DNA of 25,000 nucleotides from Actinidia chinensis (GCA_009663005.1 VIGQ01000338.1:20001-45000), one strand, 5' to 3'. Shown: positions 1-9,830, numbered from the stretch's first letter. Program-made: numbers and translations. Notes: a model not told the origin generated them from the sequence alone.

Positions 1-520
1 AATAATTTCCTTTCTCTCATTTCTTTGCACATCAGTGCTCTCTCTCGATTCTTGTCTTTCTTTCTTCTCTTCCTATCTCTCCTTTCCTCTCTGCTCTCTC
101 TGTCGCTCTCTTCCAACTCTTCTCTTCCCTTTCTTTAATTTAATCCCAATTCAAAACCAAATCATTTTAAACATAATAATCACATCCTTTCTTTCTTTTT
201 CCTTTTCTTTCTTTTCACGGATGAGAATTGTCCATTATCTATACAAATTACACTTTCGTCCCTCCATCTTTACATAAGTATATTACCTATTTAAACTTAA
301 ATATATTCTTTAATGTATGGCCAAAGTTATAAATCTTTCAATATAAACCCAAAAATTAAAAAATCGGGTTATTACATATAAATATTATAATATAAATGCA
401 CAACTCCACTTGAATTCAAAAACTATCTCCCGCCTATCTTACAATTGAAAATTCATTTGAGTTAATTTCACGGCTGAAAATTTTACCAGAGATATTTTTC
501 TCCCAAAACTTAATTTTTTG
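1..520. other. Non-coding flank, pyrimidine-rich then AT-rich
   Basis: The first 235 bases are a strongly pyrimidine-biased tract (TTTCTC and CTCTCT words) and the rest is AT-rich. The only open frame there is a low-complexity Ser/Leu/Phe string, which is what a CT tract encodes by chance. The tract could be a 5' leader or intron pyrimidine tract of a gene to the left, but nothing in the window shows that. I see no gene here. Confidence 0.6.
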
Positions 521-1380
521 CTAGTTATCAGAACAGAACCGGCGATTGAAACGGTCAAGGCATCTGTTCAAGGTTCAACCGTGGTTCAAACCGGTTATAT
601 AATAAATCAATAATAAAATATATTTAAATAAAATAATCATTAAAATTAAATGGGTTAAAATATACTATTTTTTATACAATAGATTACAACTAAGTACAAA
701 TAATAAATACCTCTAAAGAAACTACCAAAATATTAATTGATAAAAACATTCAAGATGGACTTCTTTTTCTTTTCAATTTTAATTTTTTAAACTTATTTAT
801 TGGTATTTTTATATTTAAAAAAAACGTAAAATTTCTCAATAATGTGTATTAATTAAGATATAATTTGCATTATTGTGTTGCCTTTTATTTTTTTTTACTT
901 TTTCTTTCTTCTATACCCTCCTAGTTTTTATTTTATTTTTAATTTTTTTTATTAATTATTTTTTGATAATACGTATCATGATATATCAATTATAATATAA
1001 TAAATATGTAAAAGATAGTGATTTGTACATTTTAATTTTTTTTAATTGTAACTCAATGTTTTTATTTTTTATTACAATAAAGTTTTAAAAATTATTAGCC
1101 AAATAAAATAAATCCCAAAATAAAAAATCAAAACACCCAAAAAATAAAATTAAAAACCACTAGCCCACTAAATATTTGTGTTTTTTTAAAAAAGTTGTAT
1201 TTTTTAATTTTTGTTCAAAATCGGTCGGTTCAATTGTTTTTTTCAAAAAATACCGTCCGGTTCGGGGCCAGTTTCAATCCGGTTCACATTCATTTTCGAA
1301 ATTAATTAAACCGTACCGTTCCTAATCCGTTCCTCGGTTGAACCTTTCAACGGCCGGTTCATTCGATTTTTATAACTATG
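521..1380. mobile_element. Non-autonomous DNA transposon-like unit with long inverted ends
   Basis: Both ends carry related GGTTCAACCGG-type sequence in opposite orientation. The left end (from CTAGTTAT at 521, with GAACCGGCGATTG near 535) matches the reverse complement of the right end (GAACCGGCCGTTG, finishing at ATAACTATG, 1380). The interior is AT-rich and has no coding potential. The flanks TTTTTTG at 514-520 and TTTTTTTG at 1382-1389 could be a 7-8 bp target duplication of hAT type, but they are homopolymeric and weak evidence. This is an 860-bp element-like unit; its superfamily is not settled. Confidence 0.5.
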
Positions 1381-1524
1381 TTTTTTTTGAACTCACGGTC
1401 AAAGATTGATTTTGACTAAAATGTATGGTCCATATTAATTGGGTACAGTTTATAGGATGAGGACTCTATTCGGGTGCAAAGGGGCAGAACTTTTCATTGC
1501 CATGAAAGTTGGCGTCACAAAATT

Positions 1525-1757
1525 GATGATGAGCAATGTCTTGAGCCCGTGGTATTACCACGGCTCGCCCACGTGCCCGCACCAACATCCACCATTTTGG
1601 GGTGGATGGGAGTTAAAAAAAAACTTGTCCCCCGATGACGCCCACATCACCATTTGGGGGGGATGGGGATTTTAAAAAAAAAAACCTTGGTCCCATCCCA
1701 CCCCTAAATGGGTGGATGTGGTACGACCACGGGCTCAAGCTCATCTGATCATCACTC
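1525..1757. mobile_element. Mutator-like MITE with perfect 9-bp target duplication
   Basis: The identical 9-mer CACAAAATT occurs at 1516-1524 and 1758-1766, immediately outside an inverted-repeat unit. The left terminus begins GATGATGAGC and has CTTGAGCCCGTGGT at 1540. The right terminus has the reverse complement ACCACGGGCTCAAG ending at 1739, then GATCATC. A 9-bp duplication is typical of Mutator-like elements. The interior holds two direct copies of a block reading ACATC-ACCATTT-GGGG-GGATGGG followed by a poly-A run (about 1585-1620 and 1645-1684). An open frame across it is incidental. Confidence 0.65.
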
Positions 1758-1910
1758 CACAAAATTAGCCCTTGGATCGAGTGGGCTAGAGATCAAAGGA
1801 TGGAGATACAAAGCAATGATTCAAAATCCAAGGTTCCAATTTTCCAGCGAGACCTGTACTTCACACCCCTTCTAGAACAAAATACCCCGGGCCCAACCCC
1901 AAACCCCTTA

Positions 1911-2029
1911 GGGAGCATTTGGCTATCGGATTTGGAGGGGATAACTTTTTTTCCCGGATAATTTTTTCCCTAGCGTGGGCTGGCGGATTGTGGAGGCGGG
2001 TTAATTTATGCCCCAGAGGGGATAGAGGA

Positions 2030-2071
<42 letters not shown>

Positions 2072-2362
2072 AGGGGGATAAGGGGGGGGAGGATAAGAAA
2101 AAATATAATAAAGAGAAAACAAAAATATATTAATTTTTTTATAGACGAGAGAGAGAAATAAAATATATATTTTTACTATCTAAATATTTATATTGTGTTT
2201 CTCTATATCATTTTTTTCCTGATCCTCCACCCTTAGCCACATATTCTAAAAAAGTATCCCAACAAAAATTAAAAGTTACTCCCTGCAAATTTTATACCGT
2301 CTAAAAGGATCCTACCTCTAAAAGTATCCCCCTCCCATATCCTCCAGGCACAAAACGAGCCC
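1911..2362. mobile_element. Tourist/PIF-Harbinger-like MITE
   Basis: The left terminus GGGAGCATTTGGCTA (1911) is related to the reverse complement of the right terminus, GGGCTCGTTTTGTGC (ending 2362). Termini of the form GGGCNCGTTTGG are common in plant Tourist-like elements, which duplicate a TTA/TAA trinucleotide. The flanks here are TTA (1908-1910) and TTC (2363-2365), so the duplication would be imperfect. GGAGGGGATAACTTTT on the left and GGGGGATACTTTT on the right (as reverse complement) extend the inverted similarity. There is no transposase sequence. Confidence 0.45.
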
Positions 2363-2574
2363 TTCCGTCTTACAAATTTATTATACCCTGACCCACCCAA
2401 CCCTTTCCCCTCACATAGCCCTCCTCTTTCCGTTTTGTTTTAGTTTTTTTTATTTATTTTTTTTATATCAGTTTTTTTATTTAATTTTTTTATTTTTTTT
2501 ATCGGTTTTTTTTTGGGGATAAATATTTTTTTATTATATGTTTTTAATCTTTTATTTATTTTTTATAAAAAACA

Positions 2575-2842
2575 AATATGGATCAAAATTTGTAATATTT
2601 ATTTTAAAATTTTTCTCAATTTATAAAATTTAATGCAAAATTATTTAATATTTTTTTTAAAAAAAAAACTAAAGCTACAAATTCAGATAGTGTTTTAGTG
2701 TTTAAATTCAGATTTATGTGAACAAATATAAATTTCTGGCTTTTAGTGGTGTTTTTTAAAAAAAAAATGTTAATTAGTTTGCATGCAAATTTATAAATGA
2801 GAGAAATTTAAAAAAAATATTACCAATTTTGATCCATATTTT
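2575..2842. repeat. AT-rich fold-back inverted repeat
   Basis: The left arm 2575-2645 starts ATATGGATCAAAATTTG. It pairs with the right arm 2781-2842, whose reverse complement starts ATATGGATCAAAATTGG, and similarity continues through TTTATAAATTT and TGCAAA. The spacer is about 135 nt and contains AAATTCAGAT twice. Weaker inverted similarity may extend outward to about 2415 and 2985. Either a decayed fold-back transposon or an inverted duplication would give this picture. Confidence 0.5.
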
Positions 2843-3560
2843 TTCTTGATGAAAAATATAAGGTGGGAGGTATAAGAAATTAAAAATTTCATCATAAAAT
2901 TTATTTATATAAAATTCAGAAGTGCAAGTAAAAAGAGAAAAAAAAATAGAATCAAGAAGATAAAAGAAAAAAACGAAATAAAGGGAGTTAGGGAATGGAA
3001 AAAAATTCGGATTGAAGAGATGGTATTAAAAAAATTAATAAATAAAATTCTATGTGTTAAAAAAGAAGTTTCTAAAAGTTCCGGAAGTTAAAAGTAAAAA
3101 AGAATTATAAAATTTGATAATTTTTTTTAATAAAGAACTAAGATGATGGTATTAAAAAAATATATATATACACGGTGGGGAGAGAGAAGAGAGAGGGGGG
3201 GAGGGGTAGGGGTAAATTTGCCCAAACAAGTACACTACACACTCAGGGTTATGTGTTTGCTCTCTCTTAAACGCTACCGCAGAAAGTATATATTTCCTCC
3301 GTTTATCAGCCCACTAACACGCCAGAAGTCATACACCCAAAGTGCCCCAAAGTGCACTATAGAGAAGACACAAAGGGAGTGAGCTAATACACTTAGGGTG
3401 GGCCTCCACACACTTGGCGGGGGTCCCACACCCACTCCCATTGTGTGTCCTCTCCTAGGGTGCAATTGGGGGTGAATTTAGGGTGTACCCATAACATGTT
3501 CCCTACAGACCACTCAAGTTAAAACCACAGGGTCTCTCTGTCACTCTCTTGCTGGCTTGA
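2843..3560. other. Non-coding AT-rich then GA-rich stretch
   Basis: A 17-bp direct repeat, GATGGTATTAAAAAAAT, occurs at 3019 and 3144, about 125 bp apart. A TA run followed by a GA/G-rich tract lies at 3160-3210. ACACTCAGGGT and ACACTTAGGGTGGG occur at about 3239 and 3390. The part from 3480 to 3560 could be a leader of the cyclophilin-like sequence downstream, but there is no clear TATA box or start context to prove it. Confidence 0.4.
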
Positions 3561-3567
3561 TCCCTAT

Positions 3568-3690
3568 CCTCATAAAATGTTCTTTGATGTATCCATCGGG
3601 GGAGCCCTAGGGATGATGTTTAAACATTCAGTTTGCCAATTTATTGTTGTTCTTGACACAACATGGGTCATTTTAGTGCGCTGCTCTTTC
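3568..3690 (+). pseudogene. Cyclophilin-like N-terminal relic
   Basis: Cyclophilins are peptidyl-prolyl cis-trans isomerases. Plant forms begin with a short leader, then a strand of the type FFDxxIGGxPxGR and, about 15-20 residues later, a DxTPxTAENFRALC stretch. Here the frame from 3568 reads PHKMFFDVSIGGAL. The same frame has LDTT at 3652-3663, and TGCGCTGCTCT at 3679 resembles the codons for RALC. The Arg of the catalytic region and the AENF core are missing, and the D-to-DTT spacing is about five residues too long. So this is a decayed copy, or a chance match limited to about nine residues. It shares its frame with the candidate exon at 3856-3908. Confidence 0.38.
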
Positions 3691-3855
3691 AATTTTATAT
3701 TTTTTTGGAAATTTGAGGAGATTTATCGTTCGCTTCTATTTTGTGAATTCCCCTTTTTCATTTCTTGTTATAAAAAAAGTGGATCTATTGGGTGTTCCTT
3801 TTATTTTATTGTTTTCTTATATGTATCCTACAAGGACATTTTTGTTTCATTCCAG

Positions 3856-3908
3856 TGCATCCCGTTTGTGCACAAGAATCTTCTTCAGAGTGACGCTGCT
3901 CTTAATAG
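3856..3908 (+). other. Candidate short exon with consensus splice edges
   Basis: A T-rich tract ending TTTCATTCCAG precedes this 53-nt segment, and AATAG/GTAACA follows it. The segment is open in the frame of the cyclophilin-like relic upstream. Its 17 codons plus two bases join in phase with the open stretch that starts at 10855 after TTTTGCAG. A second frame is also open across the join, so coding status is uncertain. I do not recognise the peptide. Confidence 0.35.
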
Positions 3909-3939
3909 GTAACAATTTTTCTGATTTTTTTCCTTCCAT

Positions 3940-4239
3940 TCTTTTTTGTGGGTTTTGTTATTTTTACTCATTTGTTATCTGGGTTTGTTCGGTTTATCTC
4001 AAATTTCTATTTGGTTTGTTGTTTTTGTCATTTTGATCTGGGTTTGTTTGGTTTTCTCAAATTTTGATTTTGGGCTTGTCGTTTTTCTCAAGATTTTGGT
4101 CCTGGTTTTGTTGGATTTCTCCAGTTATTTATTTGGGTTGGTTTGGTTTTCTCAACACTTCATGTGTTTTGTTTTTGTCTCTTTTCTCAAATTGGAATTG
4201 GGTTTGTTTTTTCTAAAATTTGTTTGGGTTTGTTGTTTT
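3940..4239 (+). repeat. Degenerate tandem motif TTTCTCAAATTTTGATxTGGGTTTG
   Basis: About six to seven degenerate copies of a unit of roughly 35-48 bp occur here. Each copy contains a CTCAAA-type word and then GGGTTTG(T) (for example near 3980, 4040, 4085, 4150, 4185 and 4215). Two more copies lie beyond the copia element at 10789-10840. The T-rich composition and splice signals on both sides suggest intronic sequence. Three open frames cross it only because it is stop-poor. Confidence 0.5.
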
Positions 4240-4715
4240 TGTAAGTTATAAAAAATAATTCTGTTAAACTATTATGCGGACATAAAAACCCGATAGGATC
4301 TTGAATTCAATACATCTCAAAATATTATTCTACAATACTTAATGGAGTACATCATACATTTTAGTCGATCTGATCAATTGAATGAATCCTTAACTGAATA
4401 CTTTAATTTCTTGCTCTCATTCTTCTCTCTATCTCTAACTCTAAGGATAACCAAAAATACTATAATTGTGAAAAATAATACGTTAAAATGGGTGGTCATT
4501 CTATTCTTTTTTTTATAAATGATAAAAGAGGGCCTAAAGATATACTCCTAAAGACATTCTTATCCATCAACGGTATCCTTTTAACATAAAGAGTTTTTCC
4601 TTTAAAATATAATTAGCTTGAACTTATCTTTTATTGGCTTAATTATATGGGAGTTTCTGTATAACAATATGCAAAAACGTGAGACTAGTAGGCCACTACA
4701 ATACGTGAAATAACA
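4240..4715 (-). repeat. Copia 3' LTR
   Basis: This 476-bp repeat aligns with 10294-10780 in the same orientation. Shared landmarks are AATTCTGTTAAA, TATTCTACAATA, CTGATCAATTGAATGAATCC, AACCAAAAATACTATAATTG, AGAGGGCCTA, AGATATACTCCTAAA and the outer AATAACATT. The copies differ at many positions, by substitutions as well as indels. Confidence 0.8.
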
Positions 4716-4726
4716 TTCTCACACTT
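4716..4726 (-). other. Copia polypurine tract candidate
   Basis: On the minus strand AAGTGTGAGAA ends directly at the TGTTATT start of the 3' LTR. It is mostly purine and lies where the plus-strand primer of a retrotransposon must be. The purine run is interrupted by two T residues, so the tract is not perfect. Confidence 0.5.
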
Positions 4727-5039
4727 GACCCATTAGCGATTGTGTTGCAAAGTATATTTTTTTTTTAATTGCCTTTTTTAACTGACTCAGTGGATTCTAT
4801 ATTTTTTAACTTTAACAGCGTGATCACGAATTTTTATAAAATCAGTCATAGGTCTCAACTATTAAAAGATTGTGGTTCTTTTTTCCCCAAGAAAATCCCC
4901 ATGTGAGGTCATAGGCGGTTGTATGGCAAAGTTATTACACTTTAGGATACATTCCCTAAAAAACCCCAATAATTTATATGGTCAAGACAATTCCTTTCTA
5001 ATAAATCCACATAATATGTGCACACACAAATGAAAACGA

Positions 5040-5720
5040 AAAAAATAGAACCACTCTATAATGCGCAGTTTAGTGTCGAGTATAATACCACTCAAAATAC
5101 TTATCATGGAGTGCTCAAAGACCCCATCCTAACAACATGTTCTTTATATGTCTTTGGGCAATCCCTTCGGCATCGGATCATCTATCATAAGAGTGGTGCT
5201 CATGTTTTTAATTGACACTTGTTGTTTTGGATGTTTTCTATAACAACCAAGTACTGACTTATATATGTTGGAACCAGAGAGTTACTTGCCATTTTTAGAG
5301 AAGAAACCTGCTGCAGAGTTGTCATAAATATCTCATCATCGGCTTGGCCATTGAGTCGACCACATCAAGTCGATATGAAATTCCGTAACCATAAAGCATT
5401 GACTTGTGGCCTCAAGGTGCCACAAACTCGGCTCCATCGTGGATGCAACAATAATAGATTGCTTCACACTCTTCCCACCGAAATGCTCACTAGGAACAGA
5501 AAAACAAACCCTGATATGATTTTCTCTATCCAAACAACCCAGCAAAATCCGAATCCGAGTATAGCTCACTTCCAAACGATCCGCTCTCTATAAGTGAGCA
5601 TGTAGTCTTTGGTTCCTGAAGGTATCTCAGAAACCTTCTTTATCGCTTTCTAGTGTTTCATTCCTAGGTGCTTAATATCTACCAAGCATCACTGCAAAGC
5701 TAATGGTCCGGTATGGTACA
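5040..5720 (-). pseudogene. Copia RNase H domain, broken
   Basis: RNase H removes the RNA strand during reverse transcription. Reading the minus strand from about 5720, several frames together show GTKDYMLTY-like sequence, then AGCLDR-type and GGKSVKQSI, STMEPSLW (about 5443-5475), then EATSQ and, further on, IYDNSAA-like and FFSKN. Near 5180 there is DDPMPKGLPK, the usual end of copia pol. One open frame of 79 codons (5575-5336) carries the central block. Several frame changes and stops separate the pieces, and the active-site Asp and Glu region is only partly readable. Confidence 0.75.
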
Positions 5721-5929
5721 AGTGTGCATACAGAATATCTTTCTCTGTATCCTTTCCAAATCATTCCTTGGGAACTGTCTTTCATTTAACTGTCACCCTT
5801 CACAATAGGTGCTTCACTTGCCTAAACCAACACTGCATATTAAATCTCCTAAAACTCACGAATAACCCTTTGAATAATCCTAGCATCCTCGAGATCGATC
5901 TCTATGATATCTATGGCCAATAACATACG

Positions 5930-6530
5930 ATGCCTCACCTAAATCGGCCATTTAAGTTTTTTTGAAAGGTATCCCTTGGTTTCGGTAACAAACCAAGACA
6001 TTGCAAGCCTAACAAAATAGCCATGCACATATAACACAAAAAAATAAAACTTACTCCCACTGACCTTCAATATATACACTGATCAACATCGTTTTCCTTA
6101 AAATCGAAGGCGGTAAATGGTATCATAAACATTAAGTACCATTGTTGGAAGGTTGTTAAGGCCATAAATGGATCTCTTTAATTGAAGCTAAATGCTCTTG
6201 TCCGTTCTTTGTAAATCCTTCGGTTGTCTATGTAAATTTCATCATCAAAACTACCATTTAGAAAAGCGTTTCACATCCATTTGATGTAGCTATAAGGCAT
6301 AATGAGCTACAAGGGCCAAAATGATTCGAAGTGAGGTCCTTCTTAGATTACTGAGAAAATGTCTCTTGGAGTCAATGCCTTCTTCTGAGTGAAAACCTTA
6401 GCCACAAGTTTGGCCTTAAAATCGTTCGATATTGCCTTTTGAATTCACGCTTGGTCTTAAAGACCCCCATCACACCCAATTTTCGTGAATTAGAAGGCAA
6501 TTCGACGAGAGCCCAGACATCATTTGGGAC
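5930..6530 (-). pseudogene. Copia reverse transcriptase, broken
   Basis: On the minus strand, from about 6500 downward, the frames read GVFKTKREFK, then ERFKAKLVAKVFTQKKGID, then LRIILALVAHYAL and LHQMDVK. These are the N-terminal blocks of copia RT. DVDQCIY lies near 6090. The place of the catalytic YVDD box, about 6030, reads YMCMA or similar, so the two catalytic aspartates are not preserved. The next block (KNLNGRF) follows. Frames shift repeatedly, so it cannot make a polymerase. Confidence 0.75.
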
Positions 6531-6719
6531 ATAGATTTCAACTCTCATTTATGGCATCAACCCATTAGTAGAATCATCACTACGAATGGCCTGTGAAAAC
6601 GACTGGATCTTTCTTAACCAATGTCCAAAAAATCAGATTCTTGTTTAAAAAAAAAAAATACCCAATAATCATTCGGGATGGCAGAACTTCTTTCCTCCTC
6701 TTGAATCTTCTTAAAACTA

Positions 6720-6960
6720 AACTACGGTTGTGATAGTTCTACATTAATGGCGATATCCATCTCAGAAGTGGAAACTCATTTATTTCAGGTTGTCTCGTTC
6801 TCCTCAAACTGCTGGTTACTCTGAGGGTGACACTTCTCGACGAGGAGAATGTTGGGATGTCAACTCTTCCTTCAAACATTCGAAACCACACCTTTTCTTG
6901 ATTTCTCACTCCCACTAATTTCGCCATTCTTTAAGAATTCTGGCATTGTCGGTTTCAACT
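6720..6960 (-). pseudogene. Copia integrase-RT linker, broken
   Basis: On the minus strand from about 6950 the frames read VETDNARILKNGEISGSEK. This fits the TxxARFLExxExSGS segment that follows the integrase C-terminal region in Tnt1/Tork-like copia elements. A 62-codon open frame at 6927-6739 is a shifted reading of the same stretch. No catalytic residues are expected here. Confidence 0.6.
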
Positions 6961-7640
6961 ATTCTCGACTATGGTTAGGACAATCGAATCTGTACCCCTT
7001 TAGACTTTTCCTAGATACCACTGAAATACCCAAAAATATGTCTACAATCTAATTTTAGTTTCTTGTGGATTCATAGATCTAGCCTCTGCTGGACCACCCC
7101 AAATATTAAATGTTCTAATGAGTTTATTCTACCCGTCCCCAACTCAAAAGGAGCCGTTGGGACCTGCCTTACTAGAAACCCTTTCAAGATATACATTACG
7201 GTTTTAATGTGTTTCACTCCACACAAAATTGGGGTACATTCGTAAAATTCATCATACTCTTACTATATTCCATAAGTGTACGATTACGCCTTTTAGTAAA
7301 TCCATTTTGCTGTGGCATACCAAACATTGTGTATTGAGCACAATACCCTCACTTTTCAAGAGGTTGGTAAATGGGCCAGGATTTTTGGCCTGACTCATCA
7401 TTTAGCCATAAAATTACCACATCTTCTGATTTCACTATTTTTTTTACTTTTCTATCTAATTGTCTCTCGATCTTAGTAATGTACACATCAAGATGTCAAC
7501 GGCCGAGATTTTTTATTATTAGATACAATTCCATACCTGAGCAGTCATCTATCAAGGTGATAAAATATGTTTGTCTACTAATACATGGAGTTGGGATTTC
7601 GCAAATATCAGTGTGAATTTATTTCAAATCTATTACTTCT
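6960..7640 (-). pseudogene. Copia integrase core, broken
   Basis: The minus strand from about 7617 reads IHTDIC (first catalytic Asp of the DDE core), then TYFITLIDD and YLIIKN. Further on come QYTMFGMPQQNGFTKRRN and RTLM (about 7330-7270), where copia integrases have GMPQQNGVAERRNRTL with the Glu downstream of the second Asp. The expected SDRGGEY block (second catalytic Asp) near 7430 reads KSEDVV and is lost. APFEL occurs near 7150, and SMNPQETK and YLGK blocks follow to about 6970. Stops and frame changes are frequent. Confidence 0.78.
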
Positions 7641-7689
7641 TGTAGCTCTTCTTTTTTTGTGTGTTGGTTTGGTCTTTCCATTAATGTCA

Positions 7690-7860
7690 ACCATCTACAC
7701 CATCTTCAAAATCACAGTGAAGTTTAGATTTTCTAAAATTCTATCTCAACCATTTTGTTAATTCTATCTCTGGAAAATGTCCAATCGTTTTACAGTGCCA
7801 CAAGGTTGATGGTTTTCATTAATTTTGCACGTTTGATCCAATCTTCGAATTGCATGGTTA
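7690..7860 (-). pseudogene. Copia GAG-pre-integrase zinc region, broken
   Basis: The minus strand from about 7825 reads NENH, then LWHCKTIGHISRDRINKMVE, matching the xLWHxRLGHIS block before copia integrases, whose His residues belong to the HHCC zinc site. The CVDCIKGK block expected near 7700 survives only as a CRW/KTNQHTKK-like remnant. Confidence 0.7.
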
Positions 7861-8029
7861 CCAAAGATTGTGCAAACAATGATTCAAGGCAATTTTATAA
7901 AAACAACATCACATAAATCACCAAAATCAATATTTATTGAATTCAAATTCAAATTAGTTCCCACAACTAAAAAAACTAAATATCCCAGAACGATCTAATC
8001 TCTATAATGAACTAAATTTCTAGAAATAA

Positions 8030-8270
8030 AGGGAACATAAAAAGTGTCTTTAAGATCCCTCTGATGACCAGTCTCTAAATTCAAATTGTAAGTGCCAACA
8101 ACTACCACTTGAGGTTTGAGACGGTTTCCCATAAAGACAAATCTCTCACTTTCCTCTGGTTTTCGAGTTGTAAGGTATCCCTACATAGAATTTGAAATAT
8201 GAGTTGTGACTACAGAATCAACCCACCACGTATTAGAAGGTACTTCAGCAAGATTTGATTCATAACATAC
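8030..8270 (-). pseudogene. Copia aspartic protease, active site altered
   Basis: The minus strand from about 8260 reads NLAEVPSNTWWVDSVVTTHISNSM, given here in two parts: the approach NLAEVPSNTWW and the active-site stretch VDSVVTTHIS (about 8226-8196). Copia proteases have DSGA/CTxHIS, so the glycine of the DSG triad is replaced by valine. TTRKPEESERFVFMGN follows, then the TGHQRDLKDTFYVP block (about 8065-8025). This is one of the better-preserved parts of the element, with a readable frame of some 70 codons before the next break. Confidence 0.75.
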
Positions 8271-8289
8271 AAAAGAAAGTTCATTACCT

Positions 8290-9076
8290 TTCTTTTCGTA
8301 TCAAGCCCTACGCTTGTTGCAGTCTTTCTTCACATGTCCCTTATGGCCACAAAAGTGATACTTGACTGTGAAACTACTTTTTTTTTTCCATAGCCCTAAC
8401 TACGTTTCCCAGGTCTTATTAGCAGTTTTTGGGCAGTTTTTTCCTTACCCTACTGAACTTTGCCTTTCTTCGTTATTTCTCCTTGAGTTACGAAAGTGCA
8501 GTGTGGCGTCCTTCCTAAAATCTCAATCTCACTTCTTCTGAACACACTTTAGTTAGCTCATTCAAACTCCACTTGTCTTTATTGGTGCTATAATGGATTT
8601 TGAATGGGCCGAACTGTGAAGAGTGAGTTGAGAATAACTGAACAAGGATGACTCATCTACCTGCATTCCCCAAGAAGCAAGTTTTGCGGCTTTATCAGAC
8701 ATTCATAATGTGCTTCTGAACTCCCCGGTTGCTATCATATTTCATTATATAGTCAATTCATCCATGATAGTGCCAGAAAGTGACTTATCATCAGATTTGA
8801 AGTGGTCTTCCACAGCCTTTAAATATTCTATGAATTAGAGGTCTGGTATGGAGTTTTGATATTATTCGCAATGGTTATTTTCATGACATCAAATTGAGCC
8901 CTGTTCGACCTTTCCATAAATTTGCATGGCTACTTGTTCTGGCGTTACTCTCATCCTTAATGTCCGATACTTTTTCAACAAGCAAAGCCATATCACATCC
9001 ATTACACCCAGGTAAACTTCACGTTCATACCATTTACGAAATTCGATTCAACAAGTACCGGGAACGCTAGATGCCA
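8290..9076 (-). pseudogene. Copia gag with CCHC knuckle, broken
   Basis: Gag forms the virus-like particle. An ATG on the minus strand at 9076 begins MASSVP, a usual start for Tork/Tnt1-like gag. FRKWYEREVYLGVMD-like sequence follows, then VEDHFKSDDKSLSGTIMDEL (about 8812-8755) and SDKAAKLASWGMQVDESSL (about 8695-8640). At the end, 8361-8319 reads YHFCGHKGHVKKDC, a CX2CX4HX4C knuckle whose first Cys is replaced by Tyr. Intervening parts need several frame changes. Confidence 0.75.
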
Positions 9077-9628
9077 TGAGAGTGTAATGAAGTAGGAACA
9101 AGTCATAAAAAAAAAAAAAAAAAAAAAACAGAAAAAAATGACAATGCCTCATGTTAAAGTTTTGAGAAATAATAAACATTACAATGATAACTATTGATAT
9201 CCCTATATCCTCCTTTGGGCAAAATCTAAGTATATCCAGTAGTCCTCATTAATAGGGTGTAACATAATTACCCATGTAGGCCTAAATAATTTGACACTTA
9301 TCAAATTGTCATGGTACCTTTGGAATCCAATCCTAACTTGATAAGCGACAAATTATTTCTCCTAACTAGTTCATAATTATTTACAATGAAACTCTCCTTT
9401 GAGCTAGTCTCATTCTCCTAATCATGACGACAATTAGAATATATTATTGTTTTTTAATATTCTCTTTTAACAATTCTTTTATATAATTCGTTTATTTCAT
9501 AAACTTTACTAACTTAAGTCCACTTGGCTCCTACTAAGCTAATATTGCCATGAATATTGAGCTAACCATACTTTCTCCCTTTTCCCCCGTCATTCAAATT
9601 CAATTAACATTATGTTTTTTTAATCTGA

Positions 9629-9830
9629 TAAAACTGTAATTTTTTAAATATGGATTAAAACTCTAATTTCTAAAAGTTGGGGTAAAACTATAATTTTCAC
9701 AATCTAGGTTAAAACTATAATTTTTAGAAACTGAGGTAAAACTGTAATTTTTAAAATTTGGATTAAAACTTTAATATCCAGAAATTGGGTTAAAATTGTA
9801 ATTATCAAAAGTTAGGGTAAAACATATAAC
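9629..9830. repeat. 27-28 bp degenerate tandem repeat, about 7 copies
   Basis: The units follow the pattern TAAAACTxTAATTTxTxAAAxxTxGGG and repeat every 25-28 bp (starts near 9629, 9655, 9683, 9710, 9738, 9763, 9791 and a partial one near 9819). Copies differ at several positions. The repeat lies in the copia leader, and no reading frame crosses it usefully. Confidence 0.7.

Noticed and set aside
1439..1675. 78-codon plus-strand frame
   Set aside because: Runs from flank into the Mutator-like MITE across its boundary and has no family features.
3945..4245. Telomere-like GGGTTT words
   Set aside because: Units are irregular (35-48 bp) and T-rich with CTCAAA in between, not TTTAGGG arrays.
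3577..4251. Three overlapping plus-strand frames rich in Phe and Leu, resembling membrane proteins
   Set aside because: Apart from the short relic and candidate exon, hydrophobicity follows from T-rich intron-like repeats.
5351..7616. Several plus-strand frames of 60-81 codons
   Set aside because: They are shadows of the minus-strand copia pol domains, which explain the same bases with known motif order.
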